From assembly GCF_041146795.1 (NCBI RefSeq), contig NC_135170.1, positions 7,717,033 through 7,781,032 on the forward strand: a stretch of 64,000 bases of DNA. The letters run 5' to 3'. A model generated the notes under the pieces. That model worked only from the letters and a program-made list of their open reading frames with translations, was not told where the DNA came from and searched no databases. Every line of letters starts with the position of its first letter. Positions within the stretch are counted from its first letter, which is position 1. Origin of the DNA: Maylandia zebra. Lineage: Eukaryota; Chordata; Actinopteri; Cichliformes; Cichlidae. The translations under genes and the position numbers were made by a program. Positions 1 through 12,442 of this stretch are shown one piece after another.

Positions 1-1771
1 GATAAATATCCATCAGTGCATGGATGGGGATGCAGTAGGCCAACATCTATACCAGTAACATTTGGGCAGTAACCAGTGGCATCTGTAGTATTTTAAAGAG
101 TTGCATTTTTACATGACCTACCTTATACACGAGATACATGTTTTTATATTTGACTTTTGCTATTACTTTTCCATTGCTCACTTTTAGTTGTAAATCAGCC
201 AGTTAATTGTAGAAGATTCTTACTTTAAACATCAATATCAATATAAACCACGATCTCTGAACATTTAGCCAGTGGAAAATGGTTGTAACACAACTAAAAA
301 TAGTACACTGATATCAATAAACACATTATCCCTGCTTTCTGTCCTATATATGAATGTATTCCTCTTATAAACATGTAAGCAGCAATTTGGTGCTGTGGCT
401 GTTCCAGCCAATTTAGAGCTGAAAGAAAGGAATGGAAAATGTGAATCTTTCACTTAGATTAAGTTACTTTGTTGTAGTACACATGGTGATTACTTGAGTA
501 GCAAAGCCACAATGTAAAAATACTCAACACTCACAGACTACTTACACAGAAACTACTGACTAGAAAAGTGTAAATAGATAAGTATATTGAAAGTAACAGC
601 CCTTATATTATATGATATTCATTCATTATCAAGTAGATTTCTCCTGTTATAGATATTCGAGTTGGGGCTGTTGGGACAATAAAGGATTTTGTATGTAAAA
701 AATGCCAAAGTTCTACAGTAACATGCAGTAAAATGCAAAGTTTCTTTAAAATACTTTAGTAAAATTACATAAGAAAGCTACTTTTTGCCTTTGCTGCATA
801 TTGTTCAACAATATATAACAAAGCAAAACATTGTGTAGGAGTATCACTAGTTTTGTATGCAAAATGATGCAATTTACGGTCCTTTATAAGGAAAACGATG
901 ATAAGCAGGCTAAGATCATACTTTTAAGAGCCGAGAAAGAGTAAACCAAGAAGAAAGAATTAGGACAGATAGAGGTATTCTGGAGAAGCACGGATGAGAG
1001 AGAAAGAGAAACTTACACTCACACACGCAGAGAGAGAGAGAGGGCGAGAGGGAGTGAATAAATGGTGCGCAGGGCAAAAGAGGAGCGAGCGAGCGAGAGA
1101 GAGAACAGTGGACGTGGCACCTGCTCTGGTCTACACGTCAGTCCACATATGCTCAACACACGCAGGCATTTAAATACGCAGACCGGCTTTAACCATACCG
1201 CTTGTTCCATTAAACACTACAGTGTCCGCTTTACACGCGTGATCCGTGCAGGAACCGAAGCTTTGCTTGATTACCGTGTAGCGCCATCCTGTTGCGCTCC
1301 ACGCTGGACTCTGTGTGGATAAGTGTGTAACAGCTGTGGGTCAGCCGCTCCACGGTAATGGAATTTACTTCACAACGTAAGAAGTTGTCGCGCTGTCAGC
1401 ACCATCAGCAATAATATTTGTACATATGACATACACATAGAAAGAAAAAGTGTGACTTTAGCTTCGTGACAAACAGTTACCAGGCCTGCGTGTCCACAGT
1501 CAGCTCCAGTCCGAGTCCACTAGCATTAACTTAAAAATAAAAGCTGTTTCTGCTTTATGGACAATCTGCACCCAAGCCCCCCTCCCAGCCTCCCTCCCGC
1601 CTGTCTACCACCCCCCTTCTTGCCGAACACCTTAACTGCTATAGTGCAACAAATGTCCCGCACACTGCTAACCAAAATATATAAACCGCCGAGCACATTA
1701 ATATCCCATCCACCTGGAAATGAAAGCACACTGGTTCCCGTTCTAGTTGGTGAAACGGCGGAGAGGCTCAC
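1..1771 (-). other. probable copz2 intron 1 (no exon recognised)
   Basis: This stretch lies downstream, on the minus strand, of the putative copz2 first exon, so it should be intron 1 if that call is right. I see no further coatomer-zeta exon in it. It contains a GA-rich tract near 990-1110 and a C-rich tract near 1570-1620. In mammals the corresponding intron carries mir-152; I looked for the mature sequence on the minus strand and did not find it here. Confidence 0.35.
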
Positions 1772-1789
1772 CGGAGACGTGGAATCCAT
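1772..1789 (-). CDS. copz2: putative first coding exon of copz2 (coatomer subunit zeta-2), partial
   Basis: On the minus strand an ATG at 1789 in good Kozak context follows a GCA-repeat 5' leader and encodes only MDSTSP before a consensus donor (GTGAGC) at 1771. Fish COPZ proteins start with a similar short Met-Asp-Ser peptide ahead of the conserved EPSLYT block, which lies in the next exon; here that exon would be outside the window. COPZ2 is a small subunit of the COPI coat that buds retrograde Golgi vesicles. The identification rests mainly on position: in mammals COPZ2 is on the opposite strand just upstream of NFE2L1 and CBX1, as here. Six residues cannot prove it; another gene with a short first coding exon is possible. 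Confidence 0.45.
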
Positions 1790-2000
1790 TGCTGCTGCTG
1801 CTGCCGTCGCTCCGCTCTCTCGGTGTGTTGACGTGGACAGCTCTGAGCTGTCACGCCGAGATCAGCGCTTTTATTTTTTTTCTTTCTCTTCTTTACGGAG
1901 CCGCCCGGGCGCGCTCACGCGCTCGCAGCAGCCAACCGGATAGAACCATAGGAGTGAAGCGCGATCCCGACGCTTCGCCCTCCTCCCACTTCTTGTCTGT
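1790..2000 (-). promoter_or_regulatory. 5' leader and CpG-rich promoter of the minus-strand gene (copz2?)
   Basis: The sequence becomes clearly richer in CpG than its surroundings (GCGCTCACGCGCTCGC near 1910-1927, CGATCCCGACGC near 1962-1973). It includes a run of CAG/GCA triplets directly before the start codon. There is no obvious TATA box, which fits a housekeeping CpG promoter. The transcription start cannot be fixed from sequence. Confidence 0.45.
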
Positions 2001-5000
2001 CTGAGCCTTTCACGATAAAAGTCGAGATGCTCTTAAGGAGTCTACTCTGGATAAGAGCAGTTCATGTGCCACATGTAGCAGGCGGCAGTCAAACACACCA
2101 CCCCGCACATGCTAGTTCGATCCACATCTACAGTAAAATCATTCCTTGATCCAGTTATTTACTGCAATACTTTTCCTAATCCTAGTGTGGTGATGTCACG
2201 AATATTCCACGGGGGGGATTGGTGGAAAGTATTTTTAGATCTTAACAAGTTAGATGTGGAAACTGTTCTTTGTGCATTTCTGCTATGATGTAGAAATATA
2301 ATGACAGCTGACTGGTGAATTTGGAAAAGCAAACATTGTATTTTTACAGTGTAAGAAAATCACAGTCAAGGCTTTACATGTTCCGCTCTCCCTGTAAAAT
2401 GAGAAAGATCACAAATAAAAACACTGTAAACCTTTTATAGAGGTAATTGGTTATTCTTTTGTGTTCTATTAGAAAAACGTATTCATTACTAAAATCACAT
2501 TCTTTGTTTGAATGATTCAGCTGAAATGTGAAGTGCACTGATCATGTTAAGTGGGGGTAGGTGATTATATTAAATACTGTCAAATCTATACGGTAGTCAA
2601 ACCTCTCTCATATAGTGCTATGTACCCAGATCTTACCTGCAGAGACATCTCAACCTTAGGATCCTGCAGTGCATATAGCCATAGTCACTTCATTTGCATC
2701 CCACCAGCCTATACTGTTCACAAGCTCATGCCTTTGTTGTCACCACTGTGTTGCTGTCTCTTGTTTGATCCCCCATACTTTTGCAGATTTGGTCAAATAA
2801 CCCCATGTAGGTTCTACATTTCTTTTTTTGTCAATGACATAAAAATGCAACAAGTGTTTGTTATTGTGGATTATGTAAGGACTGATTTTTACAGAAATCT
2901 GGTACTTTGTAACCTGCTGTATTTCTCCATAAAAGTAGCTATTATGTCTAGTAGCTGTGCTAATGTTGCTATCAATACCTGTATTGCAGAGATTCGAGGA
3001 TTCAACCTCTAAATGCTCAAAATATGCATGATTTTCATTCCTGACACTTATCTGCACATTAGAATAAAAATAAATACAGAGCGTGAAGAATGAATATCCA
3101 CACAGATTGTCAGTTGACCTGATATTGGCTGCTTCTGTGCTTGCCCCAAATATCTATTTTATGTTCTGTAGAAGACAAATGTCCTGTACATGACATTTTA
3201 TGCAACTTTAACTTCCCAAATCTATCCCAGCTGACGTTGTTCACTCTGGACTGGCTTCCAGTCTGCTGCAGGAAAGTTTTGTTGTTTTATTTATTTATTT
3301 GTTTAAGATTCAATTAATCTGTGCATTATTCTTCATAACCAAGCAAAATAAAAAATTACTAACTAAAAGAAATAATGGTATGGAGCACAAAGTATAGCAT
3401 TTGAATCAAGAATATAGTGATGCAGAAGTAGAGTAAGATGCAGAAAAAATATATAGAAAAAGCACACTGAAACTGTACTTCAATAAAGTACTTTTTGGAA
3501 AAGTTACTACCACTCGTCCTATCCATGTTCTCATTCAACTGCATTGGGTAGTGGGGGTGGCAATGTCACTGTGGACAAGGTCTGGGTGCTGTCCAGTAAA
3601 GGAAATTTTCACTGGTAGAGAACATGGTGGGGAATGTGACTGTATCTAACTGAAGATGGTGAAGCAGCAACCCTGAGGTGATGAAGGCAGACCCATCATT
3701 TGAAGTAGTGGTCACACATTCTGTAGCCCTCCACTGCAACCCTAAGGAGATCCTGAGACAGCTGGAAGGAGCTAAGCAGGATGGACGGAGGACCATAAGA
3801 GGGTCGCAGAATACTCACAGCAGGATGTAATCTTAGACCTAAATCGGTCACTGGTGACCTGGTAGATGTGAAGAGGTTAAGCAAGCTGTACAATTAACGG
3901 CACCGCACAACACACTAAAATAAATAAATAGATATATAAAAAAAGTCCAAATTTGACACAAAAACAATCACATTTGATGAACATACAAAACAAAGGAAGA
4001 ACAACCCAAAGAGCCATTTCAACAGTTATGTCTTAGTTTTTGCACATTGATACATGAATGTTTTAAATAAAAGGCGATTACTGGCACAGCACTTTGTCTG
4101 TTATGACTGGCTTTGAAGAATTACGAGCTTTTTTCGTGATGGCTTGCAGCACAATGCTTCCTTCAGAATGCCATGAAAAGAATAAAGATTATGCTCTCCT
4201 CCTCTGCATTTATCACGCTTTGTAAAGAGTGATAAATGCAAAGATATGAATTACTCCAACCATATCTCAAATTCATTTCTGGTCTAGAGTGATCAGTATG
4301 TATGAGCAAGGTATGTAAGTATACTGTTTCATATCCACCTCCCACAGAGGTCTCACTTTGTAAAATGTCATAGCTTGTGGTCAGTTTTTCAGCTGCCTCA
4401 GCCAGCAAATCTCACTATCAATGACAAAGGTCTGACAAAGGTCTCTCCTGGAAATTTAAAACAACAAAGAATAGAATATCTGTAAAATTGTTGTGGTTAA
4501 TTTGTACTGGATCAAATTTGGTTTGATCCAGTGGGACTATTTATTTGGAAAGGTTTGAAAGAATTAGATGCTGGTTGAGAGATGAAACACTAGTATAAAA
4601 TTAATTGTAACGGCATTAATGGAAGAGAGAAAATTGTGTTTTCAGATTAATGATGAGGCAGAACCATAAAGCGCTTTGAGGGCTCAGATATAGAAAAGCG
4701 CTGTATAAGAACCAGTCCATTTACCATTTACCATATTATTGTTGATATGTGGAACTATCTAAATCCTCTGTCCAAAAGGTATCATTCAAAGAAATCATAG
4801 GACGTATCCAGAGGTTTGTACCTTGAAGTCAAATAATTATCACTTGTTAGTATTTTTGAAGACAACACCTGGAGGGACAGAAACATTTTATTTTACGGTA
4901 CATCTATTTCATAAGTTTAGTTTTACAAATTAAGATTGAAAACATGAATAGGTAACCCCAAAACCATTCCCTTCTTCTGAATACTCAAATTTATTTTTAT

Positions 5001-5280
5001 AGTTTCAGTAACTATATACAATTGAGAAAACAAAATAAAAATATTAAATAGATTAAATCACAAAGCAACTATGGGTGCCTTTCAAAAAAAAACAAAACTT
5101 TTTTTCCTGTGCCACGCGTGGACTCTGTGTAATATAATCGATTTTACTGAATACAGTCGAAACTAGGTGCTAATTGATAAAAATAGCAAACGTGGCAGTT
5201 TAACTAATGTAAAACATTTTAACATCCTAAAATATGCTCCACTTATTGACTGAGTACAAAACACAACGGGCTACAAGTGA
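2001..5280. other. intergenic region between copz2 and praf2
   Basis: AT-rich sequence without a supported gene; the longest open frames have no recognisable motif. It holds an L2-type LINE tail near 4660-4735. A GC-richer stretch at 3545-3890 looks like old repeat DNA but I cannot name it. Confidence 0.5.
4655..4735 (+). repeat. 3' tail of an L2-type LINE
   Basis: The text AAAGCGCTTTGAGGGCTC followed by AAAAGCGCTGTATAAGAACC and a run of CCATTTACCATTTACCAT is the common 3' end of fish L2/CR1-like retroposons. The 5' part (about 4540-4655) is too decayed to recognise. Confidence 0.55.
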
Positions 5281-5299
5281 GTGGTAATAAGAGGTATTA

Positions 5300-5460
5300 G
5301 TAAGGATACTTCAGTGTTCCCAAACTACTGCGTGGACGAGCGCGCATTCTCGCTATTAGGGATTGCGCGCTCGAGCCAGTTCGGCTCTGAAGCGTTCTTC
5401 CCCATTTCTTCGTCCCCCGTTGCACTCTGGGAAAGCTCGTGTATTTATCGCTTAGAAAAG
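5300..5460 (+). promoter_or_regulatory. praf2: praf2 promoter and 5' leader
   Basis: A local CpG-rich patch (GCGTGGACGAGCGCGCATTC and GATTGCGCGCTCGAGCC at 5330-5375) immediately precedes the praf2 start. No canonical TATA box sits at a usable distance. The frame is open upstream to 5281, but family length and the N-terminal motif place the start at 5461. Confidence 0.5.
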
Positions 5461-5639
5461 ATGGCAGGCGTGCAGCCGCCACCCCTCCGGAGTCTGGATG
5501 ATTTCCTCCTGTGTTCGACCCGGTTCGCCACGCCAGATGTGCGTAACTTGGACCGCTGGAATAACCGCATCATTAACAACCTGCTTTACTACCAGAGCAA
5601 TTATTTCCTGTGCGTGCTTGGCTTCCTGCTCATAGTGGG
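5461..5639 (+). CDS. praf2: praf2 coding exon 1
   Basis: Encodes residues 1-59 plus two bases of codon 60: the cytosolic N-terminus with the proline/leucine and LDDF motif, the amphipathic LLYYQSNY segment and the first hydrophobic stretch. The donor is GGGGTAGGTT; splicing before the last G gives Gly-Tyr across the junction, as in the family. Confidence 0.9.
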
Positions 5640-8600
5640 GTAGGTTTCGTTGTTCTGACGTGGTCAGCACCCCCCTCTCACACTGACCATTCTCTCTCTC
5701 ATTCTAGTAAGCAGCAAAGTTTATGAATTTGCAGGGTTGTGCTGAACTCCTTTTAGTGACTTGCATTTCAGCAACAGCCAAAACGAACAGGCTCCATGAT
5801 CATGACATCGTCTCTTGGCCATACAGTTTCACACACGAGAGCGAGACACAGATTTGGAGTAATGAACATCTTAGTCAGATCTGCCAACCTCCATTTCTCG
5901 TGGGAATGGAAGAAGGCAGCTGATCTCAACGATCTGTTACAGCACGTTAAAGGAAATGCCACACAGTCCGAGAACTAACACATTTCCTTCCAGTTCTATC
6001 CTTAAACCCAAAATTTGAGGTTGTGCACCAAGAGTGTGTGTTGTTTGTTTGTTTTGTTTGTTTTTATAGAGTAGCAAATTGGGAACAAACAAGTTTTAGA
6101 GACCGGACAGTGAGCTCATAGGAAGGATGAAAAGCGTATTAGAAATAAACATCAAACCAAACAACCTCCACATTGGTTCAAGTTTAATTACTTTAATTGT
6201 GGACAGACCTCCTGCCTCCATAAACGTGCACTAGGAGAATCTTCTGGACCACACTGAACCAAAAGATTCAAATGCAAGTTGTAACTTTAAGGAGTGGAGC
6301 AGATGACTTGGAGGCATATCATCCAGTTTCAATTTGACTAATCAAGATCATCTTCTTATGTGACAAGTACATAAGGTGATGAAAGAAGCTTGTAGTAGTT
6401 TCTCTTCTGGCACAATATGGCTTGCTGGTATGCACCACAATTTAGATTATTTACACTGAATGTAAGAAAAGCACTGTTTGTGTTTTTGTTTTTTTTTCCT
6501 CAAGAAACTCAAATTACTTTCTTTAGGACATTGAATGCACACACTGTTCATCTGCTGTAGACAGTTTTTCAGACCCACGTTTTTGTTGAACTTTGAATTT
6601 AGTTTCCAACAGGACTGCTAACATATTCAATGAATTCATGTAGAGTTACTTTATATAGTACACTTAGTAATATCCAAAGTCTGTATATGACAATAACATA
6701 GAGAGTGAATCAGGACAACGTTCATTACAGTTAGTCCAAATAACAAAGGCAGACGACAGATCAGGGGTCTGTACCAGAAAGCAGGATCACTGACCAGTTT
6801 CTTGGTCTGAGTGAACGGGGTTTAAGCAGCTGATTTCTCAGTGACTGGCAGAACCAACAGAGAATCTCTCAGTAATACTTGTTTTTTCCTTATTAAGCAT
6901 TAAGCTCCTAGGACCTGGCGTCCACATATGTGGACATCACATTTTGGGTTGTCTGGACCAAAATACTAAATTTTGCTCTACAAGGACCTGATATCCACTT
7001 ACGAGGATATTATACTGCCACTGTTCTATCGAAATTTAAAACTAATTTCTTCATATGTGGATGTCATTTTTTTCAGAACCAAAAATCAGGTAAAAAAAAA
7101 AATCACGTAATTCTTTATTTTTACAGTCATCAGGTCCCAATCAGCCCAAATAGCAAAGAGAAATTGAAAATGCATGACATGAAAGAGTTCGGGTCTTTGG
7201 AGGTCAAGATGCTAGTCTCATTATGTATATCCATTACTTACAGTTATTCCTGTCTCCTCTCAGGTATTTCGAGCCCTTCCAGCTTTTCACTGGCATGACG
7301 GTGGTCACCTTGTTGTTCACTGGCTTTGTCTGGGCTGCAGAGAACCAAGCTCCTATTCGCCGTTTCCGTAGAAACCACCCAACAGTCTCTATGTTGGCCA
7401 TTCTTGTGGCTAGCTACCTCTTCATATCAGTGCTGGGAGGAGTGGCCGTATTTCTGTTTGGGATAGCCTTCCCTATATTCAGTAAGACAGAAAAATACAC
7501 ACTAAATCGTATGCTGCAAATTTGACCAGATTATGAAAACAAAGTTTGGCTGTTTTGGGAACCTGTGAAGCAGGCATTCTTTTCACAAGTGCATGGGCTT
7601 GGTTTTGATAAATCAACATCTCTAAAGACTTTCCAAACCACTGCCATGTGATACATTGGTTTGCTTTATTAGCACTGGAGTCAACACTTGTGAGTTAGTC
7701 TGACCGATCAGTAAATTTGTCTTCATTGTTGTTTATCAAGTTGCTTTTTAAAAGACATTTCTGGAGTAGCCAGGCATTAAAGTCCTGATGCATGATGACC
7801 AGCTCTACCTACTGAGCCACAGCTAGGTGGTAGAGCAGATAGCATCATAGCCTGCATAACAGCCCCATCTTTACTTCTGTATATGGTGTTTGCCGATCAG
7901 TCTTGGTGTTGCAATGTAAAAAACGTTGATGTTTTGACTCTGTCTCTTGCTCATATTTAAATTGCGAGAAGTTATACATATACTGAGTTTTTGTACCTGT
8001 GCTTTGATACAAAATAGGATAAATGAGGAGTTGCAGGTGAGCATTCTGGATAAAAAAAAAAGAGAGATGAGACATTAAAAGGACACGTTGTAAATTAATG
8101 GTTATTCATTATTGGGTTGTACAATTCTCTCATTGCATTAAAGGGAAATAGTATGACGTGTAAAGGCTTCTTGCAGATGACAGCCTCACGTTTCTGTTGG
8201 ATTCTCCTGAACCACTTATTGCTTTGTCCTTGGGTTTTCATAGCAATTATAACTCAGGCCATAGGTTTGTTTGTTAGGAAGTTAGTTTAAGTTCTAAAAT
8301 CAAACTTATGAAATTATGCTGTGGGTAGAGCCATCATATTTTTGGGTTGTCGCTCTAGAAAAAGACTTAAAATTCTAGCCAGAACCACAAAGTTATCAAC
8401 TTTTTTTGCACAAATTTGCAAAAAAGCAGCTTGTTTGGGGAAAACACAGATAAGGTTCAAACATAAATCGAAGCATGAAAAATTATAAATATTATTATAA
8501 AATAAAGGCCTTTATTATTAGGTAATGTGTTACAGATAAGAAAATAGCTGCCTGGTCATCCAAAGATAACATGATTGTTTTTTGGTGTCAATATGGACAG

Positions 8601-8898
8601 CTGCTGAATTTGAGCAGAAGCTAGAAGAAGGAAAGCAAATAGTTTGCAGAACTTGTTGAGGACTTATTGTGTGTCTGAATGCAGTGTGTGTGGGTCTTAT
8701 TCAAACAAGAAGCAGAAAAGTTCTGTTGTACAGAAAGTCTTGTCTCTCTTCTTTCCAGTGGTTCTCATCCATGCATCAGTGAGGCTCCGCAGTCTGAAGA
8801 ACAAGCTGGAAAACAAACTCGAAAGCATTGGTTTGAAGAGGACTCCAATGGGAATTCTTTTAGAGGCCTTGGGACAGGAGCAGGAGGCAGGATCCTAA
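5461..8898 (+). CDS. praf2: PRA1 family protein 2 (PRAF2), complete gene in three coding exons
   Basis: Join 5461-5639, 7264-7481 and 8759-8898; all introns are GT-AG and phases fit, giving 178 residues, the human PRAF2 length. PRAF2 is a four-helix membrane protein of the PRA1/Yip3 family. It acts in ER and Golgi membranes, in prenyl-Rab handling and in retention of some receptors. Seen here: the N-terminal [11 protein letters not shown] and [16 protein letters not shown] blocks, hydrophobic segments around residues 48-62, 71-83 and 101-130, and the C-terminal [19 protein letters not shown] motif. The end [11 protein letters not shown] separates PRAF2 from its paralogue ARL6IP5. It lies between copz2 and nfe2l1, with nothing to suggest shared transcription. 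Start chosen at the ATG that gives the family N-terminus. Confidence 0.93.
7264..7481 (+). CDS. praf2: praf2 coding exon 2
   Basis: Preceded by a pyrimidine-rich acceptor (TGTCTCCTCTCAG). It encodes the central PRA1 domain, including the [19 protein letters not shown] loop between hydrophobic helices and the helix ending GIAFPIF. The donor AGTAAG follows the first base of a split Met codon. Confidence 0.9.
8759..8898 (+). CDS. praf2: praf2 coding exon 3 (C-terminus)
   Basis: The acceptor TCTTTCCAG precedes [19 protein letters not shown]. This is the most conserved part of the family and ends with the PRAF2-specific [11 protein letters not shown] before TAA. Confidence 0.92.
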
Positions 8899-11800
8899 AC
8901 AGAATGAAGAAGATGATGGTGGACAATTGGGGGGAGAGATGAAGGTGAAGATGTAGGTGGGCGATAGCAGGGAGAGAAAACAGAGCATCACAACATTACC
9001 ATAGCGAGAGAGGGGGAGTCAGCCAAAAAATGTCAAGTTGTGATTTGGTTTGTTAACTGATCAAAATCAGAAGTAACAGCATGACTGACAGGTGACAGTC
9101 TCAGAAGTCAACAGATATGAAGTCATTTCTGGTCTGTCTTTGCACTTTAAGCACATTGTTTTGCAAAGTCTGTCAATTCACTACATGTGAAGTGATGTAA
9201 CCATGTATTTAGCTTTCTGTGGATGATATTTCCATAGAGCTTGATAAACTCTAAATATTTCTGGAAATTACTTAAAAAGAAAAACACATACACTCTCAAA
9301 GTGGCTTATTTATATCCGTCCAGTGTGTAATATCTAGAAAATTTATTTTTACATCAAAATATGTATTTTGAAAAGAAAAAAAAGAAAGAAACAAAACCAT
9401 GATTTGTGGGTTTTATTCTGTTGTGAGATCTGATGCCACAATTTAATTTTGTCCTCTGCACTCTTCAAATCAACCGTCTGAACCAGAACAAAAACTGTGC
9501 TGCATCCTGTCTCACACTGAATACCAAGTAATCCTTTTTATTTCCATATCCTAAAGTATGACAAAGCTTATTCCTAAAAGCTGTCATATGAGATTATTAG
9601 CAGAATTCATGTTAAACCAGCCCAGCCTGTTTACTTTGAATAATGAATCTAACCGCCCAAGTATCAATCCAACCATGTTTTCCTCATACAATTACAAATC
9701 AATTGTATAATGTTAACTTCAAAAATGTCTTCAAATATATTTTTCCCTGATTTTTAGTACTCTACTGTTTTCAGTTATTTCTTTTCCCCGTTGACATAAT
9801 AGTATTATTAGTACTAAAAACTAAAACATCTAGGTTGCACAGGCAAAAACCTCAACTTAAGGCTTCGCAGTGGAACTTGTGTATTCAATCAGCGACTTTA
9901 GAGTGGCTACTTCCATATTTTATGTCAATTCTTTGGTAGAGCTGAAGTGTAACGTCCAAATAAATCTGACTGTCCTGCCAATACGGGACATTAGAAGTCA
10001 AAATTACAAACTATCTATCAATCCATTTGTAACAAGGCAATAAATGTAGTGTAACCTATAAACATTATAGCATTTAAGCTAATATGGTTTTGTGGAAGCA
10101 GCAACAGAAATTGACTTTATAAGATGGATATTTTGTATTAATACAACAAGCAGAGCCAAAATCTTGAAACACCCTTGGTATTGTAGTAACCCAACCTGTA
10201 TTAACCAAATTTTTTTATAAGTCAGTTTCCTGTTTTTGGTGCTAAAAATGGGGTTGTGCTACAAGAAAATCTTGGTGTGATATGAAGAATGAGGTCAGGA
10301 TAAATCTGATTGATTGTAGAAATCTTTGAGGACCAGTAAGTGCAGAATAGGTGTATGAAAGAAACAAATTAATATTTAAAAATAATTATTATATCTATTT
10401 TCTCAAGAAGAATAAGCTTTACTCACATAGCTCCCCATTACATTCCACATCTTCTTATCACTGGGATTGCCCAGTCTCTCAGTGCTGACAGCTGATTAAA
10501 CCATTTCAGGAGGAGATCAGTAAAGTAAAATTTTCTTAGAATTTCTTAATAAAGTTTTGTTACCATAAATAAAATGCATTGCCTGCTTTAAGAGCATTTG
10601 TGGTAACAGTACACTTTTCTCCTAGCCACACTGATGTGTCTCAGCACAGACTGTCTGAAAATCTTCTTCACTATTTTTCTGGACTGTAGAGAAAATGTTG
10701 ATAGACTTTAGTGATCTCGCTTGTGACTGAATATATTATTTTAATCCTATTTGTGACTTTTCTTCTGTTCATTTCAATGCAAGTTTGCAAATAATGCTTC
10801 AAAAAGGTTCCTCCAGTACTGTTCTCTTTAAACCAGTCATTATGAAGTAAACAATATAAGATTTTGTTTATGTGTGCACTTTTTAATGTTTAAAGAACTT
10901 GTTACCCTGTTGTATATGTGCCATTACAGATTTGAAAATCTCTGTTAGTACAGGTAAACACAGCAATCGTGATTCTTATAGATCCTGAACAAGTCATGCT
11001 TCTGCTAATCTTTTTTTTAACCATCAGCCAAACCTCTTAATGGTTGGTCTGACCCTGCTTCACAACATAACTTTGGACACTTAAATCCGAGCTGCAAGAA
11101 TGTAAATTGAAAGAAGTTTGTTGAATGACGATAAAAATGTAACAAATCCTGAAGTGTTGCCTTCAAATCAGCTTAATGTTTGAATTGTGTTTCTTGAACA
11201 ATGTCCTGGAATGTTTATAGCATTTTTTTATAAATAAAAAAGAATGTCAAACTGCAGTTTGTGCTGATTTTCTAGTAAGCAATGCCAAAAATGGAATAAA
11301 TTCAACTAAATTAATGTGCAAAAAAACATGATATAGAGATTTTCAAAGAACCTTTGGTTTGTCAGAATGATGTACCAAGTAAATATCTTACAGTAAAAGT
11401 ATGACAGCGAACGCCAGACAGAGGTCACAGTCAACTAGTTGGCAGGTTAGAATACAGAAGAAATTATATCAATCTATCTTACTTCACCAAATGTTATAAA
11501 AAGAGGCAGATTTTAACCTAGGTCTGTCCTTACATTGTATGGCTTTAATGTGCTCGGCTGTGGTTATAGAGCTGACATGACACCCAGGGAAATCACTGTA
11601 GCAGTTGTGTGTTTTTGGCCTGTGAGCAGCATCTGAAGGTAGGGAGCATCTACTATGAGGCACTTTGACATTGTATAGGTCAGGGGAAACTCCTTGTTTG
11701 CTGCAAGATGATGGAAAACAATGTGATTCACCTTAGAACAGACAGAGATTTATGATCTATATATTTTCTTACTTATGTAATTCTTATTTCTTTGTGCATT

Positions 11801-12300
11801 TCTGGTGACCCTTCTCGAGAGAGTGAGCACAACCTGAATGCTCAGTTTCAGGTCTGTTTCTTTGCGCTTGTTAACTTTACAGTGTTAATTCTAGACAAAC
11901 ACAGTGGAAATTTTTCGGTGTTAGGGATGTAGCCATATGATATGCTCTGCTGGTGATATTCAAAATATCATATTTAGAAATATGTTAGTAAAATTACTTA
12001 TTAGTCCCTGTATTCTTATTTTGATTGCTGGGAGAAAGACACAAATCACGAGACCAGCAGCCTGTTCTTATATTTCACATTCACTAATAAATTCTAGTAA
12101 ACTGTTTGCGACAGACCGAAGTAACACGTCTTCAAAATCTGCCGTCAGCTTTGCGTGAACGGAGAGGAAACTTCACGGCCTGTATTATTGTTGTCGCAGG
12201 CATTACTTGGTGAGCAATATTTTGTTTATTTCTTTTAAAAGAAGTCCCCAGCTTAAGTAGGGAAATGCTAACACACACGCCAGTGGGTTTTTTTTTCCTA
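8899..12300 (+). other. praf2 3' UTR and praf2-nfe2l1 intergenic region
   Basis: AT-rich sequence with no supported coding frame. A polyadenylation hexamer AATAAA at 11233-11238 could end a long praf2 transcript, but nearer cleavage sites cannot be excluded. I recognise no transposon here. Confidence 0.4.
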
Positions 12301-12333
12301 GGGAGGGCTTATTACACGTCACCACGAGGGTGC

Positions 12334-12442
12334 TACTTTAAAAAGGTCCCACCCTCCAGGGCAGTTCTAGTGAACAGAAACATAAGCTGCGGTAGTGTAG
12401 GAGAGATCAACAAACACCCTGAGCACACACTAAACCTGACTG
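12334..12442 (+). promoter_or_regulatory. nfe2l1: probable nfe2l1 promoter and non-coding exon 1
   Basis: A TTTAAAAA TATA-like box (about 12337) lies about 105 bases before a strong splice donor (CTGACTG then GTAAGA at 12443). This donor is correctly placed to join the acceptor at 14126 that opens the exon carrying the start codon. A CACGTCACC motif lies just upstream near 12316. The start site, roughly 12365, is inferred from TATA spacing only. Confidence 0.45.

Noticed and set aside
14..34. TCAGTGCATG, the seed of miR-148/152, near the window start
   Set aside because: It is on the plus strand, opposite to the expected copz2 host strand. It diverges right after the seed (GATGG instead of ACAG), and no complementary arm folds with it.
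5281..5460. Upstream extension of the praf2 frame to 5281
   Set aside because: It would add 60 residues not found in the family, has poor coding composition and crosses the CpG promoter.
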